From Ascidia mentula (Eukaryota > Chordata > Ascidiacea > Phlebobranchia > Ascidiidae), in assembly GCA_947561715.1 (NCBI GenBank), contig OX387201.1, positions 3,118,001 to 3,182,000 of the forward strand: DNA of 64,000 nucleotides. The letters run 5' to 3'. A program made the position numbers and the translations under genes. Below the pieces are notes generated by a model. The model made no database searches and was not told the DNA's origin. It saw only the letters and a list, made by a program, of their open reading frames with translations. Shown here piece after piece: positions 48,996 through 60,700 of the stretch. Each line of letters opens with the position of its first letter. Within the stretch, counting starts at the first letter, position 1.

Positions 48996-51900
48996 CATTG
49001 TTTTGCTATTGCCAAAGTTTTCCTGCTGTGGTTTTACAGCAGAGCGAGAAACTCACGGCGAAGACGACGAACGACGATGGATCATACCAGGTTATTGCCG
49101 ATACTTACGAAATTACTTCGGGGAATGGCGGGAGACTTGTTGTTATTGTATAAGAATAATGTTTAGTTTAAAACAGAAATGGCAAGAATTTTCTGTTTTA
49201 GTTTTTTTGTTGCATGTACGGAAAGACAAGTGATTCCAACGACAATTTTGATGGTCAACAAACAACAAGCGACATGATTGACCCGAAAACGGATGGGAAA
49301 TTCCAACCGATTGATCCTTTTCAAGTTGTTTTACAGAATAACGGTAATAAGACATGACAGACAGTTAGCTATCAGCCAAGGGGAACATTACTCAGCAAAC
49401 AATGACGTCACAAAACCGCGATGCGATTTGTTCGTTTGTTGTGTTACAGTTGAGTGCGCTCACGGCATCGAGGGACTTGTGTTTCAACAATGCGTTTGCA
49501 ATGAAGGCTTTACTGGCAGCAATTGTGAAACACGTAGGTATTTTTGTTTGAAGCTTTGGACATACATTTTTTGCACACTACGTTGTTTAAATTTCTTCAA
49601 TGTAGTGTTATTTTTTTGATCATTGATAACTAGCTAATATTATTGTGTATGTATAACTAAATGCAATCTGGTGTCGTTTTGTTGCAGGAATTTTGCAGTT
49701 TGATGACTCTAATAACACCAGAAGAAGGGGTACACATGAGAATGCTGTGAAGCTTGGCCAAAATTCAGCAACATTTGAAGATAAATGCATTCATGGCATA
49801 CCTGTATATAGAAAAATGTGTTTTTGTGTATTTGACTTTCACGGGGATGCAGGTATGAGGAAATCTTTAACCTAAAACGTGTTACGTGTTGTGAAACAGG
49901 TTATAATATTGCAATGCTAGGGTACATAACTTAACTCAACCATAAAAACCCTTTTCTCCTTAAAAATTTCCCGACACAGTACGATTCTGGAATATCCATA
50001 CATGGGTGAAATATATTTGTTCAGTGAAAATTGACTTAAACAAGCTAGCAAAAGTATTGCATTTCATTATGTGTTATATAATGTGTTGCTCTGTTGGTCA
50101 ATGTTCTAGTTTTTTTATTTTATAAACCATAAAACAAATTTGTGTCAGATCCTATTTATCCTAAATATGTGTCAGATCCAGGAAGTGAAATGTATTCTGG
50201 CCCAGGAATTGCTTCATCGCGTCTTGAAGGTTATGGTTTACAGCATAAGTTAATGTAGTTTTCCGTTAACACTATTACTGTATATATTTAAACTGCATAT
50301 CCATTCATTTTATTTTGGTCAAGCAATTTGTGGACATTGATATCAACAATACATTTTTATGGAGTGATGAGAAATGTTTTTGTGTTCTAGAATCTGGAAG
50401 TGGGATTCAAGTTGGATCGGCGCAGTCCAGAGGTAAAGTGTTTTTTGTTCCACTGATTTGACCACATTGTGAAGGTTTAACCAACCTGCTCATATGCTAA
50501 GGTTTATTGAGGCAAAATAGTTGTTTTTTATCATATTTTTATAAATAATGTTTGTATGTACTTTTTCAAATTGTGTTGTGTGTTTTTTTTTAATTACAGC
50601 AACCACCATGGTAAACACACAACCAATTCAGAGTTTGTGGTTGGAAAATGAAATTGATATGAGACTGTGGACAGATTGGTCGAGCTTTCTGATGCCTTAT
50701 AAAGAACTTGCAATGGACCGTAAGCATTGAATTATATTTTTTCACAGTTTCTAGGTTATGGTTACTGTAAATTTTGTAGACCACACCCTGGAAAATCAGT
50801 TTGCTGTGGTATCAACCGGAATTAAAGGTACAAGGACTGAACTACATTATTCAAACGATCAAAGCAAACAAAATAACATCTACAGGTATGGGTCAATGTT
50901 TTTGTGTAATATAATTCTAAGATGATAACTATATTATGTATTCTGCCTGCATGTGTGTACATTGTTAGCAGTCATAATCATGTATTGGAATAAAATTTAT
51001 TCTACATGAATAACTTATGTTCACCATCTACAGTTTAAACCTTTTGTGATTGTATAAGAACTCAAGAGCACTTTATTAATTAAAACTTTTTGCCCTGGAA
51101 TTCACTTAGATTTTCATTTGCACCCCAAAGAGAAGGATTAAAGTCACGACTAGAACTCACAACTTGCTTCATGACTCTGGAAAATGCAATAAACCTATTT
51201 GGAACACCCAAACTTAATCCATCTATGGGTGAGTGACTTTCAGAACTTACAAAATTGTCCAACATAAGTTTGTGTTGTAGTACCTTAATTTCTCAATACA
51301 ACACAAACATTGCCTGAATGAGCTCCAGACAAAATGGCGAAAAAAGGCAAAAGATATTAAAGAGAAAAGAGTTTGCTCTGCCTTGCCGTGTGCGCCTGGC
51401 ATTTTATTTCATAGAATGACTGAAGTGATACAACTTAAACATCTGTTGAACAATTAATTTTGCCAAGTTGGTATGGACGGTTTTGTTTATGTTGATTTAA
51501 CAAACCTGCAAGTTACGTTATATGGTTAATACATATGAGACAAACATCTTTGAAGGAAAAACAATATACGATTTTGCGTCCCAATAAAACCCGTTTTTTA
51601 AAGGTAATATGTTATCTGAGTTGATACCTTATGTTTACAGTTTCCAACCTTGTCACCGCCTGTCCTGTTGTACATCAGCCCATCGACGCCATTCACAGTT
51701 ACGATTACGAAATGTACTTTCCCCGAGGGAATTTCCCCACACGTGGGCAGTACATCCTAACACAGTGGCACGGATCGGCCGACCCAACCGTTGTGAAAGA
51801 CGAATTCGGTTGTACGGCGCGTCTCAGTAATTTCGATATGTGGAAAATGTGCAAGAGATACAATTGCAAGGAAGGTACTTATGTGTTATTCTTGTAACTA

Positions 51901-53727
51901 TGGTAGTTGTCTCAGACTTGTCGTGTAATTCACATTGAAGAAAGCACAACAATTTTTGCAACTATTTTTGCGAAATAATTTAGTCATAATTTTTGTTGCA
52001 GTGCTTGTAGCTTGGTAAGTCTACTACTTTTTCCGTATCTCAAACACAAGAAATTATGAATATTGAACAAGGGTACATTGAACAAACCTGATCCTCGTAT
52101 TTCCAAAATGTGTCTTGTACTATTATTTAAAGGCTCAGTTTTTGATAACGAAGGAAGATACGTGGGCCTTCAATATGTGCATGGGGGTTACCCTCCACTG
52201 ACACTCTCGTTTGACGAAGGGGAATTCCTTGTCATTGCGAGATCGGATGAGCGGGTCTTCACTGAAAAAGGAGGTTGCGGATGGAATAAATCCCAACCCG
52301 CGTTCTTTCGTTGTCCGTTGCATCCCAAGCAACAGGTCTGACTGCGCCCTACTTTAAAGTTATCACTTAGGTTCAAACGTGGAACAAAGTCGCCTTTTTC
52401 GTGCGCAAATGCATTGCAATGTTTTAGTTTAGTCACAAGCGTTTATTTTTCAGTTTCACCTGTTAGCGCGTTTTCCATTGCAAAATTTCACCTTCAATTC
52501 GTGGCTTCGTTTCGAGTGGAAAATCAAATGGGCGGAATTCGGTGTACGTGCAACACCAGATAATGGTCAAGGTAGGGATTTGGTAAACTGCTTCCAATCT
52601 ATCCATTGCCAGTAATGTTCGCCGTAACAACATAGACTTAACTATCTCCAGTATTTTCAATTTTTTTTACTTCAAAATATTAAATAATTGTTTGTCTAAA
52701 CGTTTTTGTTTTTCGAATATATACATGTTTCTCTTCTGTTGTAAGGTTTTTATTATTTTCAAATTGCCTGTGAAGTTTTAACATACGTCAAGCAAAAAAG
52801 TGTTGCTGGAATAAAGTTAATTTTAAACAGTATATAGGAAGTATACTTCCTTTATCGAGTTTGTTGTAGACAACTTGTAATGGTAGGAAAATATGATGTT
52901 GTTCAGATCCGGGTTATATGCTTTCCAAAGCCTGGATTCGTCTCTCCATTAACAACGTGTCAGTCGTTGATTGGACAGGACCTTGTGGCAGGAACGACTT
53001 AGGGAGAGTCCCCTATTTTAAAATAGGTTTGTGATCGATTTTTTGACAGACAGCTTTTGATTGAAAGTTACTTTTTATAGGGATTTATAATCCTTCCGGA
53101 AGCGAATTCCCCCTGCGTTTATATGTGAGAGGTTATAAGCATCGTCACACTTCAACAGATAGCTTGTCCCCTTCTGAACGGGCGAGAGTGGAAAAATTGG
53201 CCGTAAGTTCCAGACGAAAATGGCCGGAAATTAATTTGAATCAAAATGGTGAGTGCAGATACGGGAGACTAAACGCTCTGAAACGCTAAAAGACAAACAA
53301 CCTGAAAATTGTGCTGCAGCTTATAAGATTCTCGGGATTTGTTCGGTAATACTGGAATCACAAATAAAATTGAACACTTTAAAATTTGAATTCTCTGTAG
53401 CGATCTCCGGCGGTATGACGTTCCGTCACGTGGGACATGGAGGAGGATGTAAGTTGCGCGCCAAAGTCGATCACGTGGCTCAGCTTATGCGCACGAGGTT
53501 TTCTCGACTCAAGGTCAACAAACTGACCTTGGATTTTCTGAAGACAATGACGTACGCTATAGAAGTAAGGGCTTGTTCGTTGGCGAGATCAACAATTTTA
53601 TCCGTGTTGAATCGCATTGTAGGCACATGATCGTAAGATTCGTCAGCTAGAGAAATTATTCGAAGAGAAAGGACTAAAGCTTAACGAAGCGGAACGTGTT
53701 GAAGGTGGATCTGAGGTGCCGAGTTGA
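48996..53727 (+). CDS. EGF-like / polysaccharide lyase protein (16 exons, 5' end uncertain)
   Basis: Exons: 48,996-49,147; 49,202-49,343; 49,450-49,533; 49,688-49,852; 50,149-50,229; 50,391-50,432; 50,600-50,719; 50,780-50,885; 51,110-51,228; 51,641-51,874; 52,139-52,335; 52,454-52,571; 52,907-53,026; 53,081-53,248; 53,401-53,564; 53,623-53,727. Every junction keeps frame (mostly phase 1), giving about 705 residues. N-terminal modules are EGF-like (CVCNEGFTGSNC; CIHG...CFC). The C-terminal half matches the Polysacc_lyase (heparin/glucuronan lyase) jelly-roll pattern: YEMYFP, TQWHG, PPLTL, NSWLRFEWKIKW, INNVSVVDWTGPCG and YFKIGIY. It should beta-eliminate an acidic polysaccharide outside the cell; substrate unknown. 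Such lyases are mainly bacterial, so ancient transfer is possible, though the gene is fully intron-bearing. Confidence 0.85.
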
Positions 53728-54751
53728 TTTTCCGACGGCGATTATATGAATTTGGGCTCTCCAGCACCACCCAGCGATTAGCCTCTATGACGGCGATTAT
53801 AAGAATTTGAGCTCTCCGGTACCACCCAGCGTTTAAAAATGGAGTAGTAGGGTTGATTTAACCACAGGTTGTTAGGTCTGCATGTTTTCTTTGGAACATT
53901 TGTTTTATAAATTGTTTTTTTTAACGCTGGCAACAGAATTTTATTGGCATGTTTTAAGTTTTTATTTAATGTGTTATTTATGCTAGACATTGATTTTTTG
54001 TGCATATGATACTTTTTGACAGAATTTATCTTGTTTTCAAATGATTCTTTTCCTCATTTCGCCGGCGATTAAATATATTATTCTTGCTTTCGTTGATGAA
54101 TTATGACTTTACGCAGTCGAGGAAACAAGAAATGTTGAAGCAAAATGGTAAAAAGTTCATTCGATTTTAACTGGATCCCTATGAGCTCAAGCGAGTATTC
54201 CTTTTGTTCTGACTTACCGCAGGTTGTACGATAATACCTGAAGCTGAGATGGTTCGTCGTCGACATATGGTAACTGCGACATTGTTTCCAACATATCATA
54301 TGCTTACGTAATCAGCAGTATTATGACAGCAGTGTGTAAATGTTTGCATAGGTTTGCTTATATGATCGCTCGCACTAAAGTGCCCAAATTCCGCACCAAT
54401 AAGTGCAGTTGCATTTGCATGTTATGGATCTAAGCTTGGCTTTTGGGGTGCTCTGTTCTGAATTGTCAACACGGTGTTAAGGGGACGCGATTTCTACTTA
54501 GGTTTTACTTAAAGTACTCACAATTTCCTCTCACTCCTACATACATCAGGTAAATTAGTTTAGTTTTTATCCGAGTATTTAAAGTTCCAAGTGATGAGCC
54601 GAACATTGGTTCTAACATGAACGTTTTCTCCCTCAATGTGAAGAACAACAGTATTTTTTTCTTGTGTTAACGAGTGCCAATGAAAAGCATTTCGCAACAA
54701 AACTTTAGTGTATTTCGTGGAATATAGAAGCGTGTTTTAAATAAGATTTAT
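53728..54751. other. 3' region of the lyase gene and convergent spacer
   Basis: Directly after the lyase stop the frame stays open for 17 codons (to TAG at 53,779) and contains DGDYMNLGSPAPPSD. A second 55-bp copy at 53,789 encodes DGDYKNLSSPVPPS in another frame. Beyond about 53,850 nothing is recognised; ATTAAA near 54,067 may be a poly(A) signal. The reverse-strand AXDND1 gene converges from the right. Confidence 0.6.
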
Positions 54752-57700
54752 TTATTTCTTTTTGCTCGATTTCTTCTTGTTCGGTGTCCCTGGAGCCCCG
54801 CGTGATGATGTTCGTTTCACCGTTTCCAGTTTCTCTGTGTCAGCAGGTTTCTGATAAAAGTATTCGCAATTAGAACGGCGATGCAACAGTTCGGACAATA
54901 AGTAACAACTTATTATAATTCGCGACTCTCACCGGTTCAGGAAGTTTTTCTTTGGCAGCCTCGGGTGCTGGACTGCCAGGCTTTGTAGGGTCCACATCTT
55001 CAAACTGTGACACCTGACGAAGCAAAAGTCACCGTGACGGTATTGTACAGATATCGAAGCATAGAGCGACCATATACCAAAACGAATATATTTCATCTGC
55101 TTACAATCAGGCTGCAAACGTTTATAGCGTACTTGATACAAAACCCAGGAGAAATTTGGCTATTTTGTGTTACAATTGTACTGATTCAGTTGGCGTTTTG
55201 AGAACACATCAAAGAAAACATAGCGTAGTAAAAAAAAGTCCCAAAATCTGTTTTTTCGTCCAGACTCTTTTTTTTTTCTTCCAGACGCAAATTCACACCA
55301 TCAGCAAATTATCGCAAGGTCATATTACTTTTTTCTCCAAGGAACGGATGAGCTCATGGGCAGAATTCAATTCTTCCTCAAGATCGAACGCTTTCTCTTC
55401 TGCCTCCTGCGCTCTTTTCTCTGTATTTCTGAAACAAAACGAAGCAGATGCACAAAAAGTGTCGCCAATGCGGTATCTAAGTTTGGTTTGTTGTGGCCAC
55501 AGCGTAATTTACCTTGAGGTGAAAACTATGTTGTAATGTAAGTAAAGTTAAGCGCTCTGTATTTTCAGTGCAACGTCTTAAAATATCCAATTAATGCTCA
55601 AAAAACTTCCTACTACACGTAAGAGGTCAAAATATGTAAAATATTATGTGTTTAAACGAAAAACAACATCTAAATTTGTGCTACACGTTCTGGCAATACT
55701 GCAATCATAATGATTTTAAATGGGAGGCTACGTTTGTTACTTTCTGTCTGAAAAAATCAGTATATTTTACTTACAAAAGTTGGTCCTGGACCTCATCCAT
55801 TTTGGCAATGGCGTCGTACGCAGACTGCGTTAAAGCGGATGAGGGCGGTGTAAGCTCATGGCTGGAAATCGCTCTCACTGTGGCGCCCTCTTTCGGAAGA
55901 ATGGATATCGATTGGACATTTTCGTCTCTTCCAATCGCTTCCATTCTTGTGGGAAGTTCGGAAACTGTCGCTAAAAACGTTTTTAATTAATCAAACATTC
56001 TTATTTCATAAGCAATTAAAAATTTAATGTCCACAAGTGAGTTGTAGATAGGGCCACTATACATATATTAGCTCTCATCAGTAAAGCATGGTGACTAGTG
56101 ATAATCTTGCCCGTTGAATGGATTTTCCATCAAGCTGCAATGATTATACATTATAGGTCAAAACATTGCTCCTGTCTGTAGCATATTGATGTCAAATTTC
56201 AAGCAGGTTTTTACTCGCCAAAAGATTTTTTACTTTCTGATATGGGACATCTAACAACGTGATAACTGAAACAGAATACGTACGAGAAGATGGTGTTTTT
56301 TCGGCGCCGGCAGGATTATCCGGCGTGCCCTGCAAAAAATATAGTTTTGTTTAGTCCCACATGTAAATATAAATAATGTCATTATTCTGTTGCAGCACAT
56401 AGTCGGTTTCAACCCGAAACTCTATCACAATAGCTCGTCACAGTTCACGCATTACAGATATACATCAAAAACCCTTATCTGGTACCACAGAGACTTCAGC
56501 AGTTTCTTCCTTCTTCTCTTCCACCTTCGCAGTAGCAAGGGGTGGTTCCAAGGTCTTCGGATCATCAGAAGTCGACTGCTGTTGTTGCGACGTTTCGGTC
56601 AGTTTCTGGGCATCAGGGATTGTTTCCCCGCCCAGCGCCTCTACTCTCACTGGGACGATTGTCTAGAAAATCCATGGTTGAATTACTCGGCACTGGAAGT
56701 CTTGAAAATGCCACAGAAACTAATTGAAATAAAATTTGCTCGAAAACGTCGTACCATTGAACCAGTTGGTATCCGAATCTACAGTATTCTATAAGCAATA
56801 GAGCCAATAATGTTTGTATAGTGATCTGCAGACAGGGCCACTGTTGTAAGTCACACAAAAGCTGCACTGATGAGACCTGCAGCTCACTATACAGTATTCT
56901 ATTTTACACATAAACAAATTCGCAAGTAGGTTCCTTAACACTTTTATTTCAAGACAAGCGCCGGAACGCACTGACCTCTGACCCCTCTTGCGTCACAGGC
57001 CGACTGCCTGGTGTCTGGGGCGTCTCCTCCCCGTTCTGTGCGTCATCGCGCACCAGCAGCAACTTGCTGACGTCAGAAGAGAGAAGTCTCACGGGGGAAG
57101 GCAGTATGGAATTGAGGAGAATTTCGCATGTGTGAATCCATTCTTTCGCTTCCCTCTGTTTAAGAAATTGTCCTTTAACTATGGATATGGGAAGGACTGC
57201 ATGTAACGCTAACAGTGCCGTTCTGGTTATCAGTTTGATAAATTAGAAGCCATTGGGTATATGACGTTACATGGGTAATTATTACGTAAAATAAGCTAAA
57301 AATGATTGGCCAATGTTGCCGCAACACTTGTTACCTTAACCCGTGAGAAATCCCTGTACTCGTGTTCCGCATCTTCCTCTCGTAAATCCTTCTTCTCCTG
57401 CATAGTTTGTAAGACTATACTGGACGTACATCTGAAAATTTGACATATACTAATCTACGTGAAACAAATCAGAGTCAACAGTCATTACATCAGGCCTGTT
57501 TAAATGTTGGGTGGTTCCATCGTAATCATAAAAACTACGAATTCAATCAAACTATAATGAGCGTTGGGCCTGGTTATCCCAAGGTCGTGAGATTTTTCAA
57601 ATCATAGCTCCGACTTGTCAGGGAAAAAGTGGCTGATCCAGCTAGGCTGCATTGCCTGAAAAACCTTATGATCGCGATACGTTATCTGTGATCGCCAATC

Positions 57701-60700
57701 AAGGACCTGCGCGGTGTGGTGATCCTGCCTATCGTGCCATTGCATGTCATATTACTTCAATCAAACTATTCATCTTGTTTCTTGAGCAAACAACAACATA
57801 CCAAAGAAAAATATGAATAGAAATCTTACTGGCAGAGGTAATTGGTGAACTGGCTCAAGTGGTCTGTGATGTCACTTCCGTTTTTTCCAAGCTCCTCCAT
57901 CGTGCAAGATGCAGTCATGCTTGCTTCGGACGGGGTACTGGTAGTGATGGTGTGGTGGTCGGGGGCCAAATGAAGGAGAGTTTGAACCATCCATTGCACC
58001 ATTTTCGTGTGGATAGTATTTACCTATTGGATAACCTCTTTTATAGAACCGTATATTTTGGGCACAAAAAATATAAATGTGACAATGCGCGAATTTTGGA
58101 AAATGTACTGAAACTTATTCGCAATAAAATCATTTTGACACGTCTAATCTTAGAACCCGAAGGTAGCCGAATCTATTGTTCTTTTTTATACATAAACATA
58201 TTACAAAACTACTTCAGCACCAAGGAAGTGATATTTGAAGTTTAGTAGTTAAAAACACAGCCGACCAACGATTGGGATGTTTCAAAAACACGCCCTGCAT
58301 CACAACCGGAGCAACATCATTCTCTAATTCATAAAAAAAACACAAAGCTTTTTTGGTGCTGTTTGCATTGAGGCCGAATAGAATGTATTTGCACCTTAAA
58401 CTTTATCAGACCAAGGTAAAGTTAACACTAACTTGAGCCAACATTTTTCCGTCTTCTGCTTCGATCTGGGTAAGTGTGGCTTTCATCCAATCTTGCACTT
58501 CCTTCATAGCCCCAACCACCTCGATCCTGTTGAATAAAAATTTTATTGGATATTAGTCGGAAAATCAAGTAACTTAATGTTTCATGAATTTAACTTTTTT
58601 GAGGAAAATAAACTCATGATAAACAATTTTCACTTTTTTACTAAATATTTATGGAAAATCCAAACCAAACACTTTCAACGCAAAGTTACTGCGCAGATGA
58701 ACAGTAGACATCATACATAATATGATACAGACACCGATAAAAACAAAAAGGGTTCGGAATAACTGACATAAAAGGAAAAAAAGTGTCTCAATCGTGTTCG
58801 TATGACGGGAGAAGTCGCAAAGGCAGTTGGCAATAATGAAAACTAAATTTTAGAAAACAATTTTTTGAAATTGTTGTTATGATAAGCAGCATTTACAGTA
58901 GCAAACCTGGAGTGAGGCAAGTTGTTCTGTCTGTCCTCTTCCTTCTGCTGTGAACCGACGCATTTTATGGCTTCGTCCGCCACAGTCCGGTATTCTCCTA
59001 TCTTCTCGTATAGATGCAGCCACTCGCTGTCACTGAATGCTAAACAGGATCACGTTACTGGTGCCAAATCCCTCTAATAACCTAATAAGATGTATGACTA
59101 ATTCACAGTCAGTATAATTGTCCATGTAAGAGTTAAGGATCATGTATGGTTGATCATTTTAAGACAAGAATAATCAAATATACAAATACTTACAATCGGA
59201 ACCGTGCACCATCATGATTAGTTTGTTCACCCAGTTCCCCAAGTTGTTCTGCAACGAAATCATCCCCCGTGCAACGCCTACAAGACAACACATGTCCTGA
59301 CGTACACGTTAAAGCGAAGTTATGCGGGTTTCCATATGTATTTATTGACTGGAATTGACGAGGAATTAAATCATCTGCATTCGTCTTTTCAATTAAATCA
59401 ACGACAGACGGAGTATGGGGAGAGCTGTTTACAGTAAATATAATTTATATTAGGTTTCTTTGTACCGTTTTCTCCACTCGTTCTTATGTCAAGTTGCCTC
59501 AACATATTATGGAGATCTGAGTTAAGTTTGATCATCGTTTGTGAAAGTGGGAAGCTTTCTCCGTCCTTCCTGCAACATGGAAAAACAAAGTTATGTCATA
59601 TTTGCGGATGTGTTATATTGGTAAAAGGCCTCAATGGCACTCTGACGAGGAAAACCTAAGTCAAAATCGTTTGTGCGCATCGCTTTGGTTTATGCGCACT
59701 TTTTAAGCGGTGTACGTTCATATCCTTCCAGTCACTGACGTTTTTACAGGTTTGTAATATACATGACATATTAGTAGGTTAGGTTAGTAACGTTCCAAAA
59801 AGGTGTCCACTCACTTATGTCGCCTGTACACGTTCCACGCTAGTTCAGTCCAAGCCTCGTTCTCACGTGACATGATATTGAGTTGCTCCTGGTTGCTAAG
59901 CAACATACCTCCACCGAACCGCTCCGAATCTTCTCCAAGCATCTAAATGTAAGACGTTACACAAACATCCCAAACCTGATTTTAGATCAATGACGGAAAT
60001 TTATGCATTCCTTGCGTTATGAAATTGTTTACAAAATCAGTGTTACTAATGGCCACAAAATAATTATGCATGGTTGAATTGGAATCTGCAGTTATCTATG
60101 TAGCCTGTGTACTAATGGCCACAAAATAATTATGCTTGGCATGAATTTGGATCTGCACTTATCTATATAGCCTGTGAATCTGGTAGTTATAAAACTCATT
60201 TTCAACTCCAATAGCCATGTCAAACTAAATTTTTGGTAACATTTCATTGTTGTTATGGTTTTTATGCTGGCTCGCAAACGTAATTCACTTTTCAATACCT
60301 CTTCCCAGCTTTTCACTTCCTCGTAAAGCTTCTGTATGGTTTCTTTCGGCGGAATTTTCACCGACCGAACATCGGACAAACTTGCGGCGAGCGAATCTGA
60401 AACGAATGGAAAATCCTTATCCACACAAATAAATACGTAAATTGTATATACGAGGTTGAAGCAGCTGATTCCATCCTGGCTGATTCAAGTTAGCTTTGGT
60501 GAGATACACACTGACCTCGTTTATTCCTCGAATAACTCAACAAACAGTTGAAAAACCTACTGTCAAATGTCTCCGTCCACTTTTCCAAGCCCTCTTTCAC
60601 TTTGGTCAGAGTTTCCGTTGTTTTCTTATCGGCCGACTCAAGCGTTTGATTGAAACTGGTGAAAGAGAACACATGAAAATGTAAAAAAATCATTTAACTG

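Noticed and set aside
52003-52016. 13-nt micro-exon in the lyase gene (TGCTTGTAGCTTG between CAG and GTAAGT)
   Set aside because: Including it breaks the frame into the next exon, whereas skipping it joins phase 1 to phase 1.
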